Shown: positions 49,038-58,027 of the stretch, one piece after another
How the letters are laid out: the number at the start of each line of letters is the position of its first letter
Position numbering within the stretch: position 1 is the stretch's first letter
Assembly (NCBI RefSeq): GCF_034039665.1
Contig: NZ_CP120131.1
Span: forward strand, 426,206 to 490,205
Direction of reading: 5' to 3'
Length of the DNA: 64,000 bases
Source of the DNA: Mammaliicoccus sp. Dog046
GTDB lineage: Bacteria; Bacillota; Bacilli; Staphylococcales; Staphylococcaceae
Notes under the pieces: generated by a model
Databases searched by the model: none
What the model saw: only the letters and a program-made list of their open reading frames with translations
Told to the model about the DNA's origin: nothing
Program-made: the position numbers and the translations under genes

Positions 49038-49571
49038 ATGAAAAAGTTATTTCGAATTTTTATACTTTTTGTTACAGGGATAGCTATGGTTACAATGTTA
49101 ATGCTTTTTAAAAGTCAAAATGGATTCGAAAGTATCGTAAATTATACAGATGACGTAAAAAAGCAAATTAAGCAAAAGGAAATAGCTATACGAACAGAGC
49201 AGTTAAAGAAAAACGATAAAACGGGTGACCGCTCTTTAGGTAACTATTATCAAGAAGGACAATGTACATTTTATGTATATGAACAAAGGTTAAAAAAGAA
49301 TAAAAAGATGGGCTCTACTTGGGGCGATGCGAAACACTGGGATGACCGTGCTAAAGAAGCGGGTTATAAAGTGAATGGCCAACCAAGCGAAGGAGCTATA
49401 TTACAAACAGATTATGGTGATTTAGGTCATGTTGCTATAGTTGAAGAAGTGAAAAATGATGGCTCTATTGTCGTTACAGATATGAACTATGAACAACCAT
49501 ATAAAGTTACAGAAAGATTAATCACATCTGATAGGCTACATAACTATCAATTTATTCATGAAAAAATATAA
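49038..49571 (+). CDS. CHAP-domain amidase/peptidase, membrane-anchored or secreted
   Basis: This 177-residue protein has one N-terminal hydrophobic helix (about 5-24; signal or anchor), a charged linker (about 38-62) and a CHAP domain (about 68-175). The catalytic Cys is in EGQCTFYVYEQR and His in GDLGHVAIVEEV, with TDMNYEQPYKV following. CHAP enzymes cut peptidoglycan peptides or the amide bond. AAGGAG precedes the ATG. Divergent from the five-paralog membrane cluster; an oxidoreductase gene follows 14 bp later. Confidence 0.87.
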   Translation: MKKLFRIFILFVTGIAMVTMLMLFKSQNGFESIVNYTDDVKKQIKQKEIAIRTEQLKKNDKTGDRSLGNYYQEGQCTFYVYEQRLKKNKKMGSTWGDAKHWDDRAKEAGYKVNGQPSEGAILQTDYGDLGHVAIVEEVKNDGSIVVTDMNYEQPYKVTERLITSDRLHNYQFIHEKI

Positions 49572-49585
49572 AAGGAGTGTTTAAT

Positions 49586-50230
49586 ATGAATATTTTCGTA
49601 ATAGGTGCAAATGGACAAATCGGTCGTCATTTAGTGAAAAGTTTAGTTGAAGAGGGTAATGAAGTAACTGCTGGAATAAGAAAGAATAGTCAAGCAGATT
49701 TCTTTGAATCACTTGGAGCAAAAACAGCATTATTAGATTTAGAATATGATGATATCAATGACATTGCTAAAAAGTTAGATAATGCAGATAAAGTTGTGTT
49801 TACAGCTGGATCAGGTGGACATACAGGAGCAGATCAAACGATTATTATTGATTTAGATGGCGCTGTGAAATCTATAGAAGCAAGTAAACAAGCGAATGTT
49901 GAACATTTTGTACTCGTATCTTCATTTGATACAAGAAGAACTGCATTTGAAGGAGATTTAAAACCTTATACAATAGCTAAACACTATGCAGATGAACATT
50001 TAAGAAATGCTGGATTACCATACACAATCGTACATCCAGGTATTTTAATTAATGATGAAGCGACAAATAAAGTAGAAATTGCTGAAGAAGTTGAAAGAGG
50101 CAAGATTCCTCGTCAAGACGTTGCTACAGTGTTATTAGAAGTTTTAAATAATGATGAAAAAATAGGACAAGAATTCCAAGTAGTTTCAGGTGATACAGTG
50201 ATTAAAGAGGCTGTAGACCAATATAAATAG
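49586..50230 (+). CDS. NAD(P)-binding oxidoreductase, atypical SDR (YwnB-like)
   Basis: This 214-residue Rossmann protein starts MNIFVIGANGQIGRHL (GxxGxxG). The middle has FVLVSSFDTRR and KHYADEHLRNAGLPYTIVHPG, the pattern of NAD(P)H-binding SDR_a5 proteins related to NmrA/HSCARG. It lacks the Tyr-x3-Lys pair of classical enzymes, so it may be a redox sensor or a flavin/quinone reductase relative. Start 49586 with AAAGGAG; probably co-transcribed with the CHAP gene. Confidence 0.82.
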   Translation: MNIFVIGANGQIGRHLVKSLVEEGNEVTAGIRKNSQADFFESLGAKTALLDLEYDDINDIAKKLDNADKVVFTAGSGGHTGADQTIIIDLDGAVKSIEASKQANVEHFVLVSSFDTRRTAFEGDLKPYTIAKHYADEHLRNAGLPYTIVHPGILINDEATNKVEIAEEVERGKIPRQDVATVLLEVLNNDEKIGQEFQVVSGDTVIKEAVDQYK

Positions 50231-50248
50231 TCATAAGTAAGGGATGAT

Positions 50249-50986
50249 ATGATGGTTAAATTTGCAATTTTAACGGATATACATGGAAATGCAGATGCAT
50301 TGAATGCCGTCCTCAATGATATAGATAATCGAAAAGACATCGAACACATTTATAATTTAGGTGACAATATCGGTGTAGGACATCGAACAAATGATGTATT
50401 AGATATTGTTACGCACCGTGAAGATATGACATATATATCAGGTAATCATGATGAAGCAATCATGTCGGTTGCTAATCAAGAACCATATCCAGAAAGTTTG
50501 AAAAATAAATTTTACGAACATCATCAATGGATTGTTGAACACTTAGATCCTAAATATTATACTTTTTTATCACAACTCAAACGTGAACATACAATTGAAA
50601 TAGATGGATTAAGATTTTATTTTACACATTATCGCATTCAAGAAAAAAATCTTCAGAAACATATTAGCGAAGATCCATTTGAACCGATATTAGATCCATC
50701 TTTAGAACATGTACATGAATTATTTAATGGTATTGACGCTGACTTTGTTACGTTTGGTCATAATCATGTGTTACATCATTTCGATGATATAGAAACGATT
50801 TATTTTAATCCAGGATCAGTAGGATTAAATAATGGTGCTTATGCTGTGTATGGTGTGGTTGAAGTTAAAGAAGGTGCAATTAATGTAGAAAGAATTAAAG
50901 TGCCGTATGACAATCAACCATTCTTAAAAGGCTTTGATGAACACGATGTACCAGGTAAACAGTTAATATTTGAGTCATTTATTTAA
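50249..50986 (+). CDS. Metallophosphoesterase (calcineurin-like)
   Basis: This 245-residue phosphoesterase is of the YfcE/MJ0936-like group. Metal motifs: ILTDIHGNADAL (DxH), YNLGDNIGVG (GD), ISGNHDEA (GNH), FTHYR, and VTFGHNHVLHH (GHxH). FNPGSVGLNN closes the fold. Two adjacent ATGs exist at 50249 and 50252 after AAGGGATG. Substrate unknown; a phosphodiesterase or bis-nucleoside activity is typical of the group. Confidence 0.88.
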   Translation: MMVKFAILTDIHGNADALNAVLNDIDNRKDIEHIYNLGDNIGVGHRTNDVLDIVTHREDMTYISGNHDEAIMSVANQEPYPESLKNKFYEHHQWIVEHLDPKYYTFLSQLKREHTIEIDGLRFYFTHYRIQEKNLQKHISEDPFEPILDPSLEHVHELFNGIDADFVTFGHNHVLHHFDDIETIYFNPGSVGLNNGAYAVYGVVEVKEGAINVERIKVPYDNQPFLKGFDEHDVPGKQLIFESFI

Positions 50987-50994
50987 TAGTAATT

Positions 50995-51029
50995 AAAAGG
51001 AGTGAGACATGATGTCTCACTCCTTTTTG
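50995..51029 (+). terminator. Terminator after the phosphoesterase gene
   Basis: AAAAGGAGTGAGACAT / ATGTCTCACTCCTTTT, a perfect stem with almost no loop. Confidence 0.9.
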
Positions 51030-51035
51030 TATAAA

Positions 51036-51174
51036 AGATATCGTGCGATTGCCCCCGAAACGCACGATATCTCGGCAAAATCCGAAAGTCTTCGTGCGAT
51101 TGCCCCCTGAACGCACGATATCTCGGCGAATTCCGAAAGTCTTCGTGCGATTATACCCGAAACGCACGATATCT
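51036..51174. repeat. Three 51-bp-period GATATCGTGCG palindromic repeats
   Basis: Units begin at 51041, 51092 and 51143 (TCGTGCGATT...CGAAACGCACGATATCTCGG), joined by AATCCGAAAGTCT-type spacers. The first unit is a full AGATATCGTGCG/CGCACGATATCT palindrome. Same family, opposite orientation, as 2761-2852. Frames reading through it on either strand are repeat artefacts. Confidence 0.9.
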
Positions 51175-51199
51175 CGGACCAGCACAAACGCTCTCTATC

Positions 51200-51236
51200 A
51201 AAAACGACTGGAACTATTTGTTCCAGTCGTTTTCTA
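51200..51236 (-). terminator. Terminator of the czrA-czcD operon
   Basis: AAAAACGACTGGAAC / GTTCCAGTCGTTTT with a T-run on either strand; ends the minus-strand operon. Confidence 0.88.
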
Positions 51237-51245
51237 TTTATCGTT

Positions 51246-52184
51246 TTAATGTGTCGCGTGCTCCATACAACATATAGCTGATCGATCATGATGTTGATTA
51301 CTTGTTTCAAGTTGAATCGTAGCATGCTGAATTGATTTATGACTTAAATCGTGATTGATTTCATCAATAATAACATCACATTCTGAAATTGTTTTGTCTG
51401 CTTTAACTACAGCATGACAACTTAAAGCTGTTAAATCACTCGTTATTGACCATATGTGTAAGTCATGTACTTCATCTATATCAGGGTGTGATTGTATTGT
51501 TTCAGTTATTTCGTGCATATTGATATGAGAAGGTGCGCCTTCCATTAATACATTAAGTGCTGATTTTGTAACGCCATAGCCACTTCGAATAATCAATAAT
51601 GCTACGAGAACACTAGCAATTGGATCTGCCAAGTTCCAACCAAATCCCATCATAAGTAGGGCTGCAATTATGGCACCAACTGAACCTAATAAATCTCCAA
51701 GAACATGTATGAAAGCACCTCTCATATTTAAATTATTCTTAGTATCAGATCCTTTAAACATCATCCACGCTACGAAAATATTTACTAGTAGTCCTATCAC
51801 ACTGATAAGAAGCATTCCTGTAGATGCAACTTCTGGTGGATCTATTAATCTGAAAATCGCTTCATAAAAGATGTAAATACTAATAGCAATTAGGAGTACA
51901 CCATTTAATAAAGCAGCTAATATTTCAAAGCGTTTATAGCCATAAGTTTTAATTCTATTAGCAGCTCTTTCACCGAATTTGAATGCAAGTAATGCGATGA
52001 ATAGTGAAAGTGCATCACTAAGCATATGTCCTGCATCTGAAAGTAAAGCTAAACTGTTGGTAACATAACCACCAATAACTTCAACAATCATAAATAGGGT
52101 AATGATTAAAAATGAAATGAATAGTATTTTCTTATTATTTGTATGGACGTGATTATGATCATGTCCATGGTGTTCATGTCCCAT
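51246..52184 (-). CDS. czcD: Zn/Co cation diffusion facilitator (CzcD/CzrB)
   Basis: This 312-residue proton-coupled metal exporter of the CDF family has a His-rich cytoplasmic N-terminus (MGHEHHGHDHNHVHTNN) and six helices. Zinc-site pairs lie in LALLSDAGHMLSDALSLF (HxxxD) and GAFIHVLGDLLGSVG (HxxxD). The C-terminal domain has DLHIWSITSDLTALSCH. AGGTGTTCC precedes the ATG. Co-transcribed with the upstream Zn repressor gene, 22 bp away. Confidence 0.94.
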   Translation of the reverse strand: MGHEHHGHDHNHVHTNNKKILFISFLIITLFMIVEVIGGYVTNSLALLSDAGHMLSDALSLFIALLAFKFGERAANRIKTYGYKRFEILAALLNGVLLIAISIYIFYEAIFRLIDPPEVASTGMLLISVIGLLVNIFVAWMMFKGSDTKNNLNMRGAFIHVLGDLLGSVGAIIAALLMMGFGWNLADPIASVLVALLIIRSGYGVTKSALNVLMEGAPSHINMHEITETIQSHPDIDEVHDLHIWSITSDLTALSCHAVVKADKTISECDVIIDEINHDLSHKSIQHATIQLETSNQHHDRSAICCMEHATH

Positions 52185-52206
52185 TGGAACACCTCCAATT
52201 TATAGA

Positions 52207-52506
52207 TTAATGATGCGCATGTGAGATTGCTTGTTTTAAAAATAATATGACGTGATCGTCATCGATAGAATAGTAGATACTTTTGCCTTCGCGTTCGAAT
52301 TTTACGAGGCGTAAATTTTTCAAAAATCTAAGTTGATGTGAAACAGACGATTGACTCAATTCAAGTGTTTCAGCAATACATCCAACTGAATGTCTACCTG
52401 TACATAATAAGTGCAAGATTTTAACTCTAGTTGGATCACTTAATGCTTTAAAAGTTTGTGATACAAGTAAAAGTGTTTCATCATCTAAAGTGATATGATT
52501 TTCCAT
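52207..52506 (-). CDS. czrA: Zinc-responsive ArsR/SmtB repressor CzrA
   Basis: This 99-residue winged-helix repressor has alpha5 metal ligands in [18 protein letters not shown] (Asp-x-His and His-x2-His), the same pattern as S. aureus CzrA. The recognition helix region is [27 protein letters not shown] precedes the ATG. Promoter and a 22-bp operator lie just upstream; zinc or cobalt binding derepresses itself and czcD. Confidence 0.93.
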   Translation of the reverse strand: MENHITLDDETLLLVSQTFKALSDPTRVKILHLLCTGRHSVGCIAETLELSQSSVSHQLRFLKNLRLVKFEREGKSIYYSIDDDHVILFLKQAISHAHH

Positions 52507-52522
52507 ATTGAACGACCCCCAA

Positions 52523-52576
52523 CATATGAATATGTGTTCATATGTGTATTCTATTATGTATCTTATCAGATGTCAA
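52523..52576 (-). promoter_or_regulatory. czrA promoter and Zn operator
   Basis: On the minus strand TTGACA (52571-52576), 17 bp, TAGAAT (52548-52553). Immediately downstream lies CATATGAAC-N4-ATTCATATG (52523-52544), the ArsR-family 12-2-12 type operator. Confidence 0.85.
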
Positions 52577-52647
52577 ACTAAGTTCGTTGACAACTTATAA
52601 TGTATTATGAGATGTTTAATTTTATAATTAGTATGGAGGCGTATACG

Positions 52648-52959
52648 GTGAAGGTTTATGGATTAACAGTAGATAATGAAACAAGGTGTGAACATTACCA
52701 AACGCCTTTAGATATTATTGCGATAAAATTTAAATGTTGTAATAAATTTTATCCATGTTATAAATGTCATGATGCATGTGAAAATCATGAAGCAAAGAGA
52801 TGGAATCAAGATGAATTTAATGAACAGGCTATCTTATGTGGCGTTTGTAATCAGACAATGTCGATTAATGAATATATGATGACAGAAGTCTGTCCGCATT
52901 GTGATGCGAGGTTTAACGATCGATGTAAATATCATCATCATTTATATTTTAAAATTTAA
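52648..52959 (+). CDS. CHY zinc-finger protein
   Basis: This 103-residue protein has the CHY-type zinc finger: CEHY near residue 12, KCCNKFYPCYKCHDACENHEAKRW, then CGVCNQTM, CPHCDARF and DRCKYHHHLYF, binding three zinc ions. Start is GTG 52648 with GGAGG at 8 bp; the earlier in-frame ATG at 52633 lies before that ribosome site. It is divergent from czrA; a link to zinc handling is suggestive only. Confidence 0.85.
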   Translation: MKVYGLTVDNETRCEHYQTPLDIIAIKFKCCNKFYPCYKCHDACENHEAKRWNQDEFNEQAILCGVCNQTMSINEYMMTEVCPHCDARFNDRCKYHHHLYFKI

Positions 52960-53068
52960 ACGAGTGACAACTTTTTTAAAGGTAATTTATTACAAAATGT
53001 GTTATACTATTTTTAACTTTAAAAATGAAGAAATAGTGAATGTTGATATAAAAAAAGGAGGACATTAA

Positions 53069-53566
53069 ATGAAAGATTTGATAAAAGGTCATATATTAAG
53101 TGGCGAATTTGATACAGCATATAGATTAATGTCCGAAGTGGATTTCTTAACATTCGAGGAACACTTCATTTCAGCAGCTCACGAAGAAGAAAGCACAATG
53201 TTCTATACGTTTATATTGGATTCTATTAAGAAAGAGGAATCAAGTGAATTACATGATTTAGCTTTCTTGCTTCATGTTTATCCATATAGTGAACATGAAG
53301 GTGCTTTCCATACAGCGTACTATCATGCAGAACGTTCTGTGAAATTAACGGATTATCAAGAAGTAAAGAGCTTGTTACAAATGCTATTACTTCATGCAAT
53401 TCCAGAACCGTTGCTTACAAATAAGCAAGCGTTTGATATAAGTAAACAGATCTTAAAATTAGATCCTGAAAATAAAGTTGCTCGGAATATTATGAAAGAA
53501 ACCGCTAAGAAAATGGACCAAGTTGTTGTTGATTTTGAACAATTATCTAAGTCACAAAATGCATAA
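53069..53566 (+). CDS. Helical soluble protein, unknown
   Basis: This 165-residue acidic, wholly helical protein (GHILSGEFDTAYRLMSEVDFLTFEEHF...) has a TPR-like feel: paired helices, and KQAFDISKQILKLDPENKVAR near the C-terminus is a typical TPR helix pair. No enzyme motif. AAAAGGAGG precedes the ATG. It precedes the MFS gene but that has its own promoter. Conserved in staphylococci as far as I recall; not recognised further. Confidence 0.75.
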   Translation: MKDLIKGHILSGEFDTAYRLMSEVDFLTFEEHFISAAHEEESTMFYTFILDSIKKEESSELHDLAFLLHVYPYSEHEGAFHTAYYHAERSVKLTDYQEVKSLLQMLLLHAIPEPLLTNKQAFDISKQILKLDPENKVARNIMKETAKKMDQVVVDFEQLSKSQNA

Positions 53567-53576
53567 ATCTAGTCTG

Positions 53577-53605
53577 TTGACTAGGTTTATTTTTTATGGC
53601 ATTAT
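53577..53605 (+). promoter_or_regulatory. Promoter of the DHA2 exporter at 53641
   Basis: TTGACT (53577-53582), 17 bp, CATTAT (53600-53605). Confidence 0.6.
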
Positions 53606-53640
53606 AACAAAGTTGTAAAAATAAAATTTAGGAGAAATGA

Positions 53641-55074
53641 ATGGAGAATAAATTAAAAAGAAGAATTATTATGATTGTGTTTTTAGTCGGAACATTTTTT
53701 ATGATTTTAAATGAAACACTATTGAATATAGCTTTAAAAGAATTAATGACAGTCTTTCATGTAGACGCACCAACTGTTCAATGGATGGCAACAGGATTTA
53801 TGTTAGTGATGGGTGTATTAACTCCGTTGTCCGCAGTAGTTAATCAGTGGTTTACAACGAGAAGACTGTTTTTAGGTTTAATTACGGTATTTACAATTGG
53901 AACGTTAATTGCAGGTTTGGCTGTTAATTTCCCAATGTTATTAGTAGGAAGAATGATTCAAGCAGCAGGGACTGGCTTAATGATCCCGACTGTTATGAAT
54001 GCGATGCTTTTACTTTATAATGAAAGAGAACGTGGAAAAGTGATGGGACAATTTGGTCTTGTAATTATGTTTGCACCAGCTTTAGGGCCAACATTATCCG
54101 GAGTGATTGTTGATTTCATGGGTTGGAGATGGTTATTCTTAATCGTTGTACCTTTCATGTTATTCACATTTATCTTTGCATTTAAGTATTTACAAAATGT
54201 TGGAGAGATTACAAAACCTAAAGTGGATATCCCTTCAATTATTCTATCTACTATTGGTATTGCTTCAATAATATATAGTGTATCTTCTGTCAGCAGTACA
54301 GTAGGCGGATTTACAAATTTAAAAATCATCATTACTTTAGTAATAGGTATTATCGCAATGGCATTATTTGTGATGAGACAACTAAAATTAGAAGAACCAT
54401 TACTCGATTTAAAAGTTTTCAAATATCATAACTATACCAAAGGTGTTATAGTCTTTGTCGTTGTTATTATGACAATGTTTGCGTCTGAAATTGTTATGCC
54501 AATGTATTTACAAGGGCCAATGGAGTTCAGTGCACGTATTGCAGGATTAATATTATTACCAGGAGCATTATTAAATGGATTCTTATCACCATTTATGGGA
54601 GCAATATTCGACAAAGTAGGGCCAAGAAAACTTGTAGTTCCTGGCTTGATTGTATTACTTTGTGTGACGATATTTTACTCAATGATTCACCCAGGTATTT
54701 CAGTTTGGATTTTTGTTTTAGTTTATATTATTTTAATGATCAGTATTTCTGCAGTATTAATGCCTGCAAATACAAATGCTTTAAATGCATTACCTAAAGA
54801 AATGTATCCACATGGTACAGCTGTATCTAATATGTTACAACCAATTGGTGGAGCATTAGGTATCGCGATATTTGTTAGTATTATGAATAGTGGACAAAAG
54901 TCAGCACTTGAAGGCATCGCGAGTCCTACTACAGAACAAATTAATCATGCTATGACAATTGGTATACACCATTCATATTGGTTTGGTATTGTATTATTAG
55001 CTTTAACAATTTTCGTAGGATTCACGATTACGAGAGCGAATTACAGTCAATCGATTGAAGAAAAACAACAATAA
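53641..55074 (+). CDS. MFS multidrug exporter, DHA2 family
   Basis: This 477-residue, fourteen-helix exporter is related to that at 19219. It has ETLLNIALKELMTVF in helix 1, VGRMIQAAGTGLMIPTVMN in helix 4 and GLVIMFAPALGPTLSGVIV in helix 5 (antiporter motif C), then LMPANTNALNALPKEMYPHGTA. AGGAG lies just before the ATG. Monocistronic, own terminator. Substrate unknown; LmrB-like drug efflux is usual for the group. Confidence 0.87.
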   Translation: MENKLKRRIIMIVFLVGTFFMILNETLLNIALKELMTVFHVDAPTVQWMATGFMLVMGVLTPLSAVVNQWFTTRRLFLGLITVFTIGTLIAGLAVNFPMLLVGRMIQAAGTGLMIPTVMNAMLLLYNERERGKVMGQFGLVIMFAPALGPTLSGVIVDFMGWRWLFLIVVPFMLFTFIFAFKYLQNVGEITKPKVDIPSIILSTIGIASIIYSVSSVSSTVGGFTNLKIIITLVIGIIAMALFVMRQLKLEEPLLDLKVFKYHNYTKGVIVFVVVIMTMFASEIVMPMYLQGPMEFSARIAGLILLPGALLNGFLSPFMGAIFDKVGPRKLVVPGLIVLLCVTIFYSMIHPGISVWIFVLVYIILMISISAVLMPANTNALNALPKEMYPHGTAVSNMLQPIGGALGIAIFVSIMNSGQKSALEGIASPTTEQINHAMTIGIHHSYWFGIVLLALTIFVGFTITRANYSQSIEEKQQ

Positions 55075-55093
55075 TAAGTTTACACTTAGTGTG

Positions 55094-55132
55094 AAACAGG
55101 CATCTTTTCTTGAAAAAGATGCCTGTTTTTTT
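55094..55132 (+). terminator. Terminator after the MFS gene
   Basis: AAACAGGCATCTTTT / AAAAGATGCCTGTTT, T7 tail. Confidence 0.92.
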
Positions 55133-55219
55133 ATGTTATTCTTTTTCATATATGGAATATTTTCGGATAATGTGGGTAAAATAATAAATGTTGAACAATT
55201 TTTTTGAGGAGGAACTTTT

Positions 55220-56284
55220 GTGTCAAATGTAAGAGAAGCAACAAAAATTGGTTTTGCCTATGTCGGAGTAGTAGTGGGAGCAGGATTTTCAACGGGACAA
55301 GAAGTCATGAAATTCTTCACACATTATGGACTTTATGGCTATTTAGGCGTACTCATTTCTGGTATTATGCTTGCATTTTTCGGGAGACAAGTTGCAAAAA
55401 TCGGTACGGCATTAGATGCGGACGATCATAGTTCTACAATTCAATATTTATTTGGTAAATGGGGCATCATCGTTGATTATGTTTTAATTTTCTTCTTATT
55501 TGGTATATCCGTCACGATGATTGCTGGCGCGGGGTCAGCCTTTCAAGAAAGCTTTGGTGTACCAACATGGTTAGGCGCTTTAATTATGTGCGTGGTTATC
55601 TATGTGACGTTACTCTTGGATTTCGATAAAATCGTTAAAGCACTAGGTGTTGTAACACCATTTCTTATAGCGGTAATATTAATTATTGCTGGTTATTTCT
55701 TCTTAAATGGAAGTATTGGTATTTCAGAAATTAATAATACTGTTGAAGAACCAAGTTTATTCTGGGGAATCGCTCAAGGTTTTATTTATGGGGGCTTGGC
55801 ATTCTCAGTCGGTTTCAGTACATTAATTGCTATTGGTGGAGATGCGGATAAACGAAAAGTATCTGGTTTAGGTGGCGTCATTGGTGGCGTTATATATTTA
55901 GTATTATTAGCGCTTATCAATTCTGGATTGTTGGCAGAATACCCATCAATTAAAAATATAGAAATACCAACATTAGCACTTGCACGTGAAATTTCACCTA
56001 TTATAGGTTTGGCATTGTCAGTGATCATGTTGATGGTTATGTATAATACTATTTTAGGATTGATGTATTCATTTACTGCACGATTTACAACACCATTTTC
56101 GAAAAAATATATCGTGTTACTAACTATTGTTATGTTATTAGCTTATGCATTAAGCTTTGTTGGATTCTCGGCATTAATTGATAAATTGTATCCAGCTATG
56201 GGTGTAGTAGGTTTATTGATATGTATTGCAATTGTTGTAAAATATATTTCTAGAAAAAAAGACAATAAAAAACATATCGCATAA
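55220..56284 (+). CDS. YkvI family membrane protein (LeuT-fold)
   Basis: This 354-residue protein has ten helices. The start REATKIGFAYVGVVVGAGFSTGQEVMKFF is the family signature and resembles the unwound helix 1 (GAGFSTG) of amino-acid/sodium symporters. Start GTG 55220 with GAGGAGGAAC. Substrate unknown; probably an amino acid or similar small solute. The esterase gene follows after 47 bp. Confidence 0.85.
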   Translation: MSNVREATKIGFAYVGVVVGAGFSTGQEVMKFFTHYGLYGYLGVLISGIMLAFFGRQVAKIGTALDADDHSSTIQYLFGKWGIIVDYVLIFFLFGISVTMIAGAGSAFQESFGVPTWLGALIMCVVIYVTLLLDFDKIVKALGVVTPFLIAVILIIAGYFFLNGSIGISEINNTVEEPSLFWGIAQGFIYGGLAFSVGFSTLIAIGGDADKRKVSGLGGVIGGVIYLVLLALINSGLLAEYPSIKNIEIPTLALAREISPIIGLALSVIMLMVMYNTILGLMYSFTARFTTPFSKKYIVLLTIVMLLAYALSFVGFSALIDKLYPAMGVVGLLICIAIVVKYISRKKDNKKHIA

Positions 56285-56331
56285 AATAATTGAATATGTT
56301 AAACTGTCTTCTTACATGAGGAAGTGAACAT

Positions 56332-57363
56332 ATGAAAAGGAAAAAACGAAGATTGTTGATTTTGACTATTGCGATCATCGTTGTTGTGAGTTGCTTTTAT
56401 ATTTACAATAAGTACCAAGAACAAAAGCAACGAGAAATGGCATTGGAAGCGCAAAGAGCAAATCAATTATTACTTAACAATAAAAAAGTGAAATTAATAC
56501 GAGATGTTTCATACGGGCATCAAGCACCTAACAGTCAAATGGATATTATTATGCCATCGAAGATGAATAAAAACAAAAAATTACCAGTTATTTTTTGGAC
56601 ACATGGTGGTGGGTTTATCGCAGGAGATAAGCGACATAAGAATCCATACTTAGCTCAAATTGCTGAAAAAGGTTATATCATCGTGAATGTAAATTATGCT
56701 TTAGCTCCGGATTCTCAATATCCGACACCAATTAAGCAATTACAACAAGCAACGAAGTATACATTGAAATATAAAGATAAATTTAATATAGATGATAGCC
56801 AAATCTTGTATGGTGGAGATTCTGCTGGTGCTCAAATTGCAAGTCAGTTTGTTGCTATTCAAACGAATCCAAGATTGCAACAACAAATGGATATGAAACC
56901 GATCATAAAAACGGAGAACTTAAAAGGCGCGATATTGTTCGGTGGATTATATAATATGCAAACAGTAAGAAGTACTGAATTTCCAAGAATTGATTTATTT
57001 ATGACAAGCTATACAGGTTCTAAAAAATGGGACCATAACTTTGCACAGATTAATCAATTATCTACTGTGGAACAAGTAACGAAACATTATCCACCTACAT
57101 TTTTAACGGTAGGAGATGCAGATCCATTTGATCCACAAAATAGGGAATTTGATAAAGTGCTGAAAGAACAAGGAATAGAAACAACGACATCATTCTTTGA
57201 TGGCACACATGGTTTACGACACCAATATCAATTCCATATGAACTTAAAAGAATCTAAAAAAACATACAATAGTGTAATGATGTTCTTAGGTGCAAATACG
57301 AATCAGTCTCCTTATGAAAATAATGCAAACCAAGATTCTGAAACTGTAATTAAAGAAAACTAA
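56332..57363 (+). CDS. Alpha/beta hydrolase, esterase/lipase type, membrane anchored
   Basis: This 343-residue protein has an N-terminal helix (about 7-25) after a very basic start (MKRKKRRLL), giving a signal anchor. The hydrolase domain has the oxyanion HGGGF, nucleophile GGDSAGAQ, an Asp in GDADPFDP and a His in DGTHGLRHQYQF. This is the HSL-like carboxylesterase pattern. GAGGAAGTG precedes the ATG. It acts on the outer face of the membrane; substrate unknown. Confidence 0.85.
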   Translation: MKRKKRRLLILTIAIIVVVSCFYIYNKYQEQKQREMALEAQRANQLLLNNKKVKLIRDVSYGHQAPNSQMDIIMPSKMNKNKKLPVIFWTHGGGFIAGDKRHKNPYLAQIAEKGYIIVNVNYALAPDSQYPTPIKQLQQATKYTLKYKDKFNIDDSQILYGGDSAGAQIASQFVAIQTNPRLQQQMDMKPIIKTENLKGAILFGGLYNMQTVRSTEFPRIDLFMTSYTGSKKWDHNFAQINQLSTVEQVTKHYPPTFLTVGDADPFDPQNREFDKVLKEQGIETTTSFFDGTHGLRHQYQFHMNLKESKKTYNSVMMFLGANTNQSPYENNANQDSETVIKEN

Positions 57364-57409
57364 AAAAGACAAACTAAGCATTTAAATGTGTTTAGTTTGT
57401 CTTTTTTTA
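57363..57409. terminator. Bidirectional terminator between esterase and GNAT genes
   Basis: AAAAAGACAAACTAA / TTAGTTTGTCTTTTT with a loop of about 18 nt. It overlaps the end of the GNAT gene. Confidence 0.87.
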
Positions 57410-57910
57410 TAATAATTTTGCCATGACAAATTCGTCATAAAATCTATCATTAAAGTATAGCGTATCTTCTTTTTTGCCTTCATTTTTAAAGCCAAATTTC
57501 TCATATAGACGATAGGCAGGTTCGTTTTCAGTTACTACAGTAAGTTCAAGTCTATGCAGTTCTTGTTTAACTGCCCAAGCTTCAGTTTCCTGTAATAATT
57601 TAAAACCAATACCTTTATTTCTGAATGAAGGTAGGATGCCCATTGCAACTTTAGCAGCATGGCGATTTCGTTTTGTTCTGCCACCTTGAATCGTTGCATA
57701 TCCAATCAATGTTTCGTTTAACTCAGCAATAATAATTGTTGAATTAGAGGTTGTTATCATTTCTTCTAAAAATAAAGTTTGGTTTTGTATTGAAATTTGA
57801 TGTTCACCTGGATTAAATAAAAGGTATTCTGATTGATTAATGACACTATCTAACAGTTTGCTGAAGTTTTCAACATCGTTAATTCGAATCTCACGTATGA
57901 TTTCTTTCAT
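57407..57910 (-). CDS. GNAT family N-acetyltransferase
   Basis: This 167-residue acetyl-CoA-dependent acetyltransferase has motif A at KVAMGILPSFRNKGIGFKLLQ (R-x-x-G-x-G/A) and motif B at RLELTVVTENEPAYRLYEKFGF. It starts MKEIIREIRIND at 57910 behind AATAGGAGA; an upstream in-frame start at 57943 is unlikely. Substrate not predictable. Confidence 0.88.
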   Translation of the reverse strand: MKEIIREIRINDVENFSKLLDSVINQSEYLLFNPGEHQISIQNQTLFLEEMITTSNSTIIIAELNETLIGYATIQGGRTKRNRHAAKVAMGILPSFRNKGIGFKLLQETEAWAVKQELHRLELTVVTENEPAYRLYEKFGFKNEGKKEDTLYFNDRFYDEFVMAKLL

Positions 57911-58027
57911 AAAATGTCTCCTATTTCTATTTATAAATTTCAATCAGTGGTATATTAATGGTAAATATACAATAAGTAATAAATATTATAACACATTTGT
58001 AAACATTGAATACAAGGAGTGCGACAT

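Noticed and set aside
50979..51325. Two minus-strand frames and one plus-strand frame with repeated peptide motifs (DIVRFGGNRTKTFG type)
   Set aside because: The peptide repetition is produced by the 51-bp GATATCGTGCG units; 51 is divisible by three, which keeps frames open by chance.
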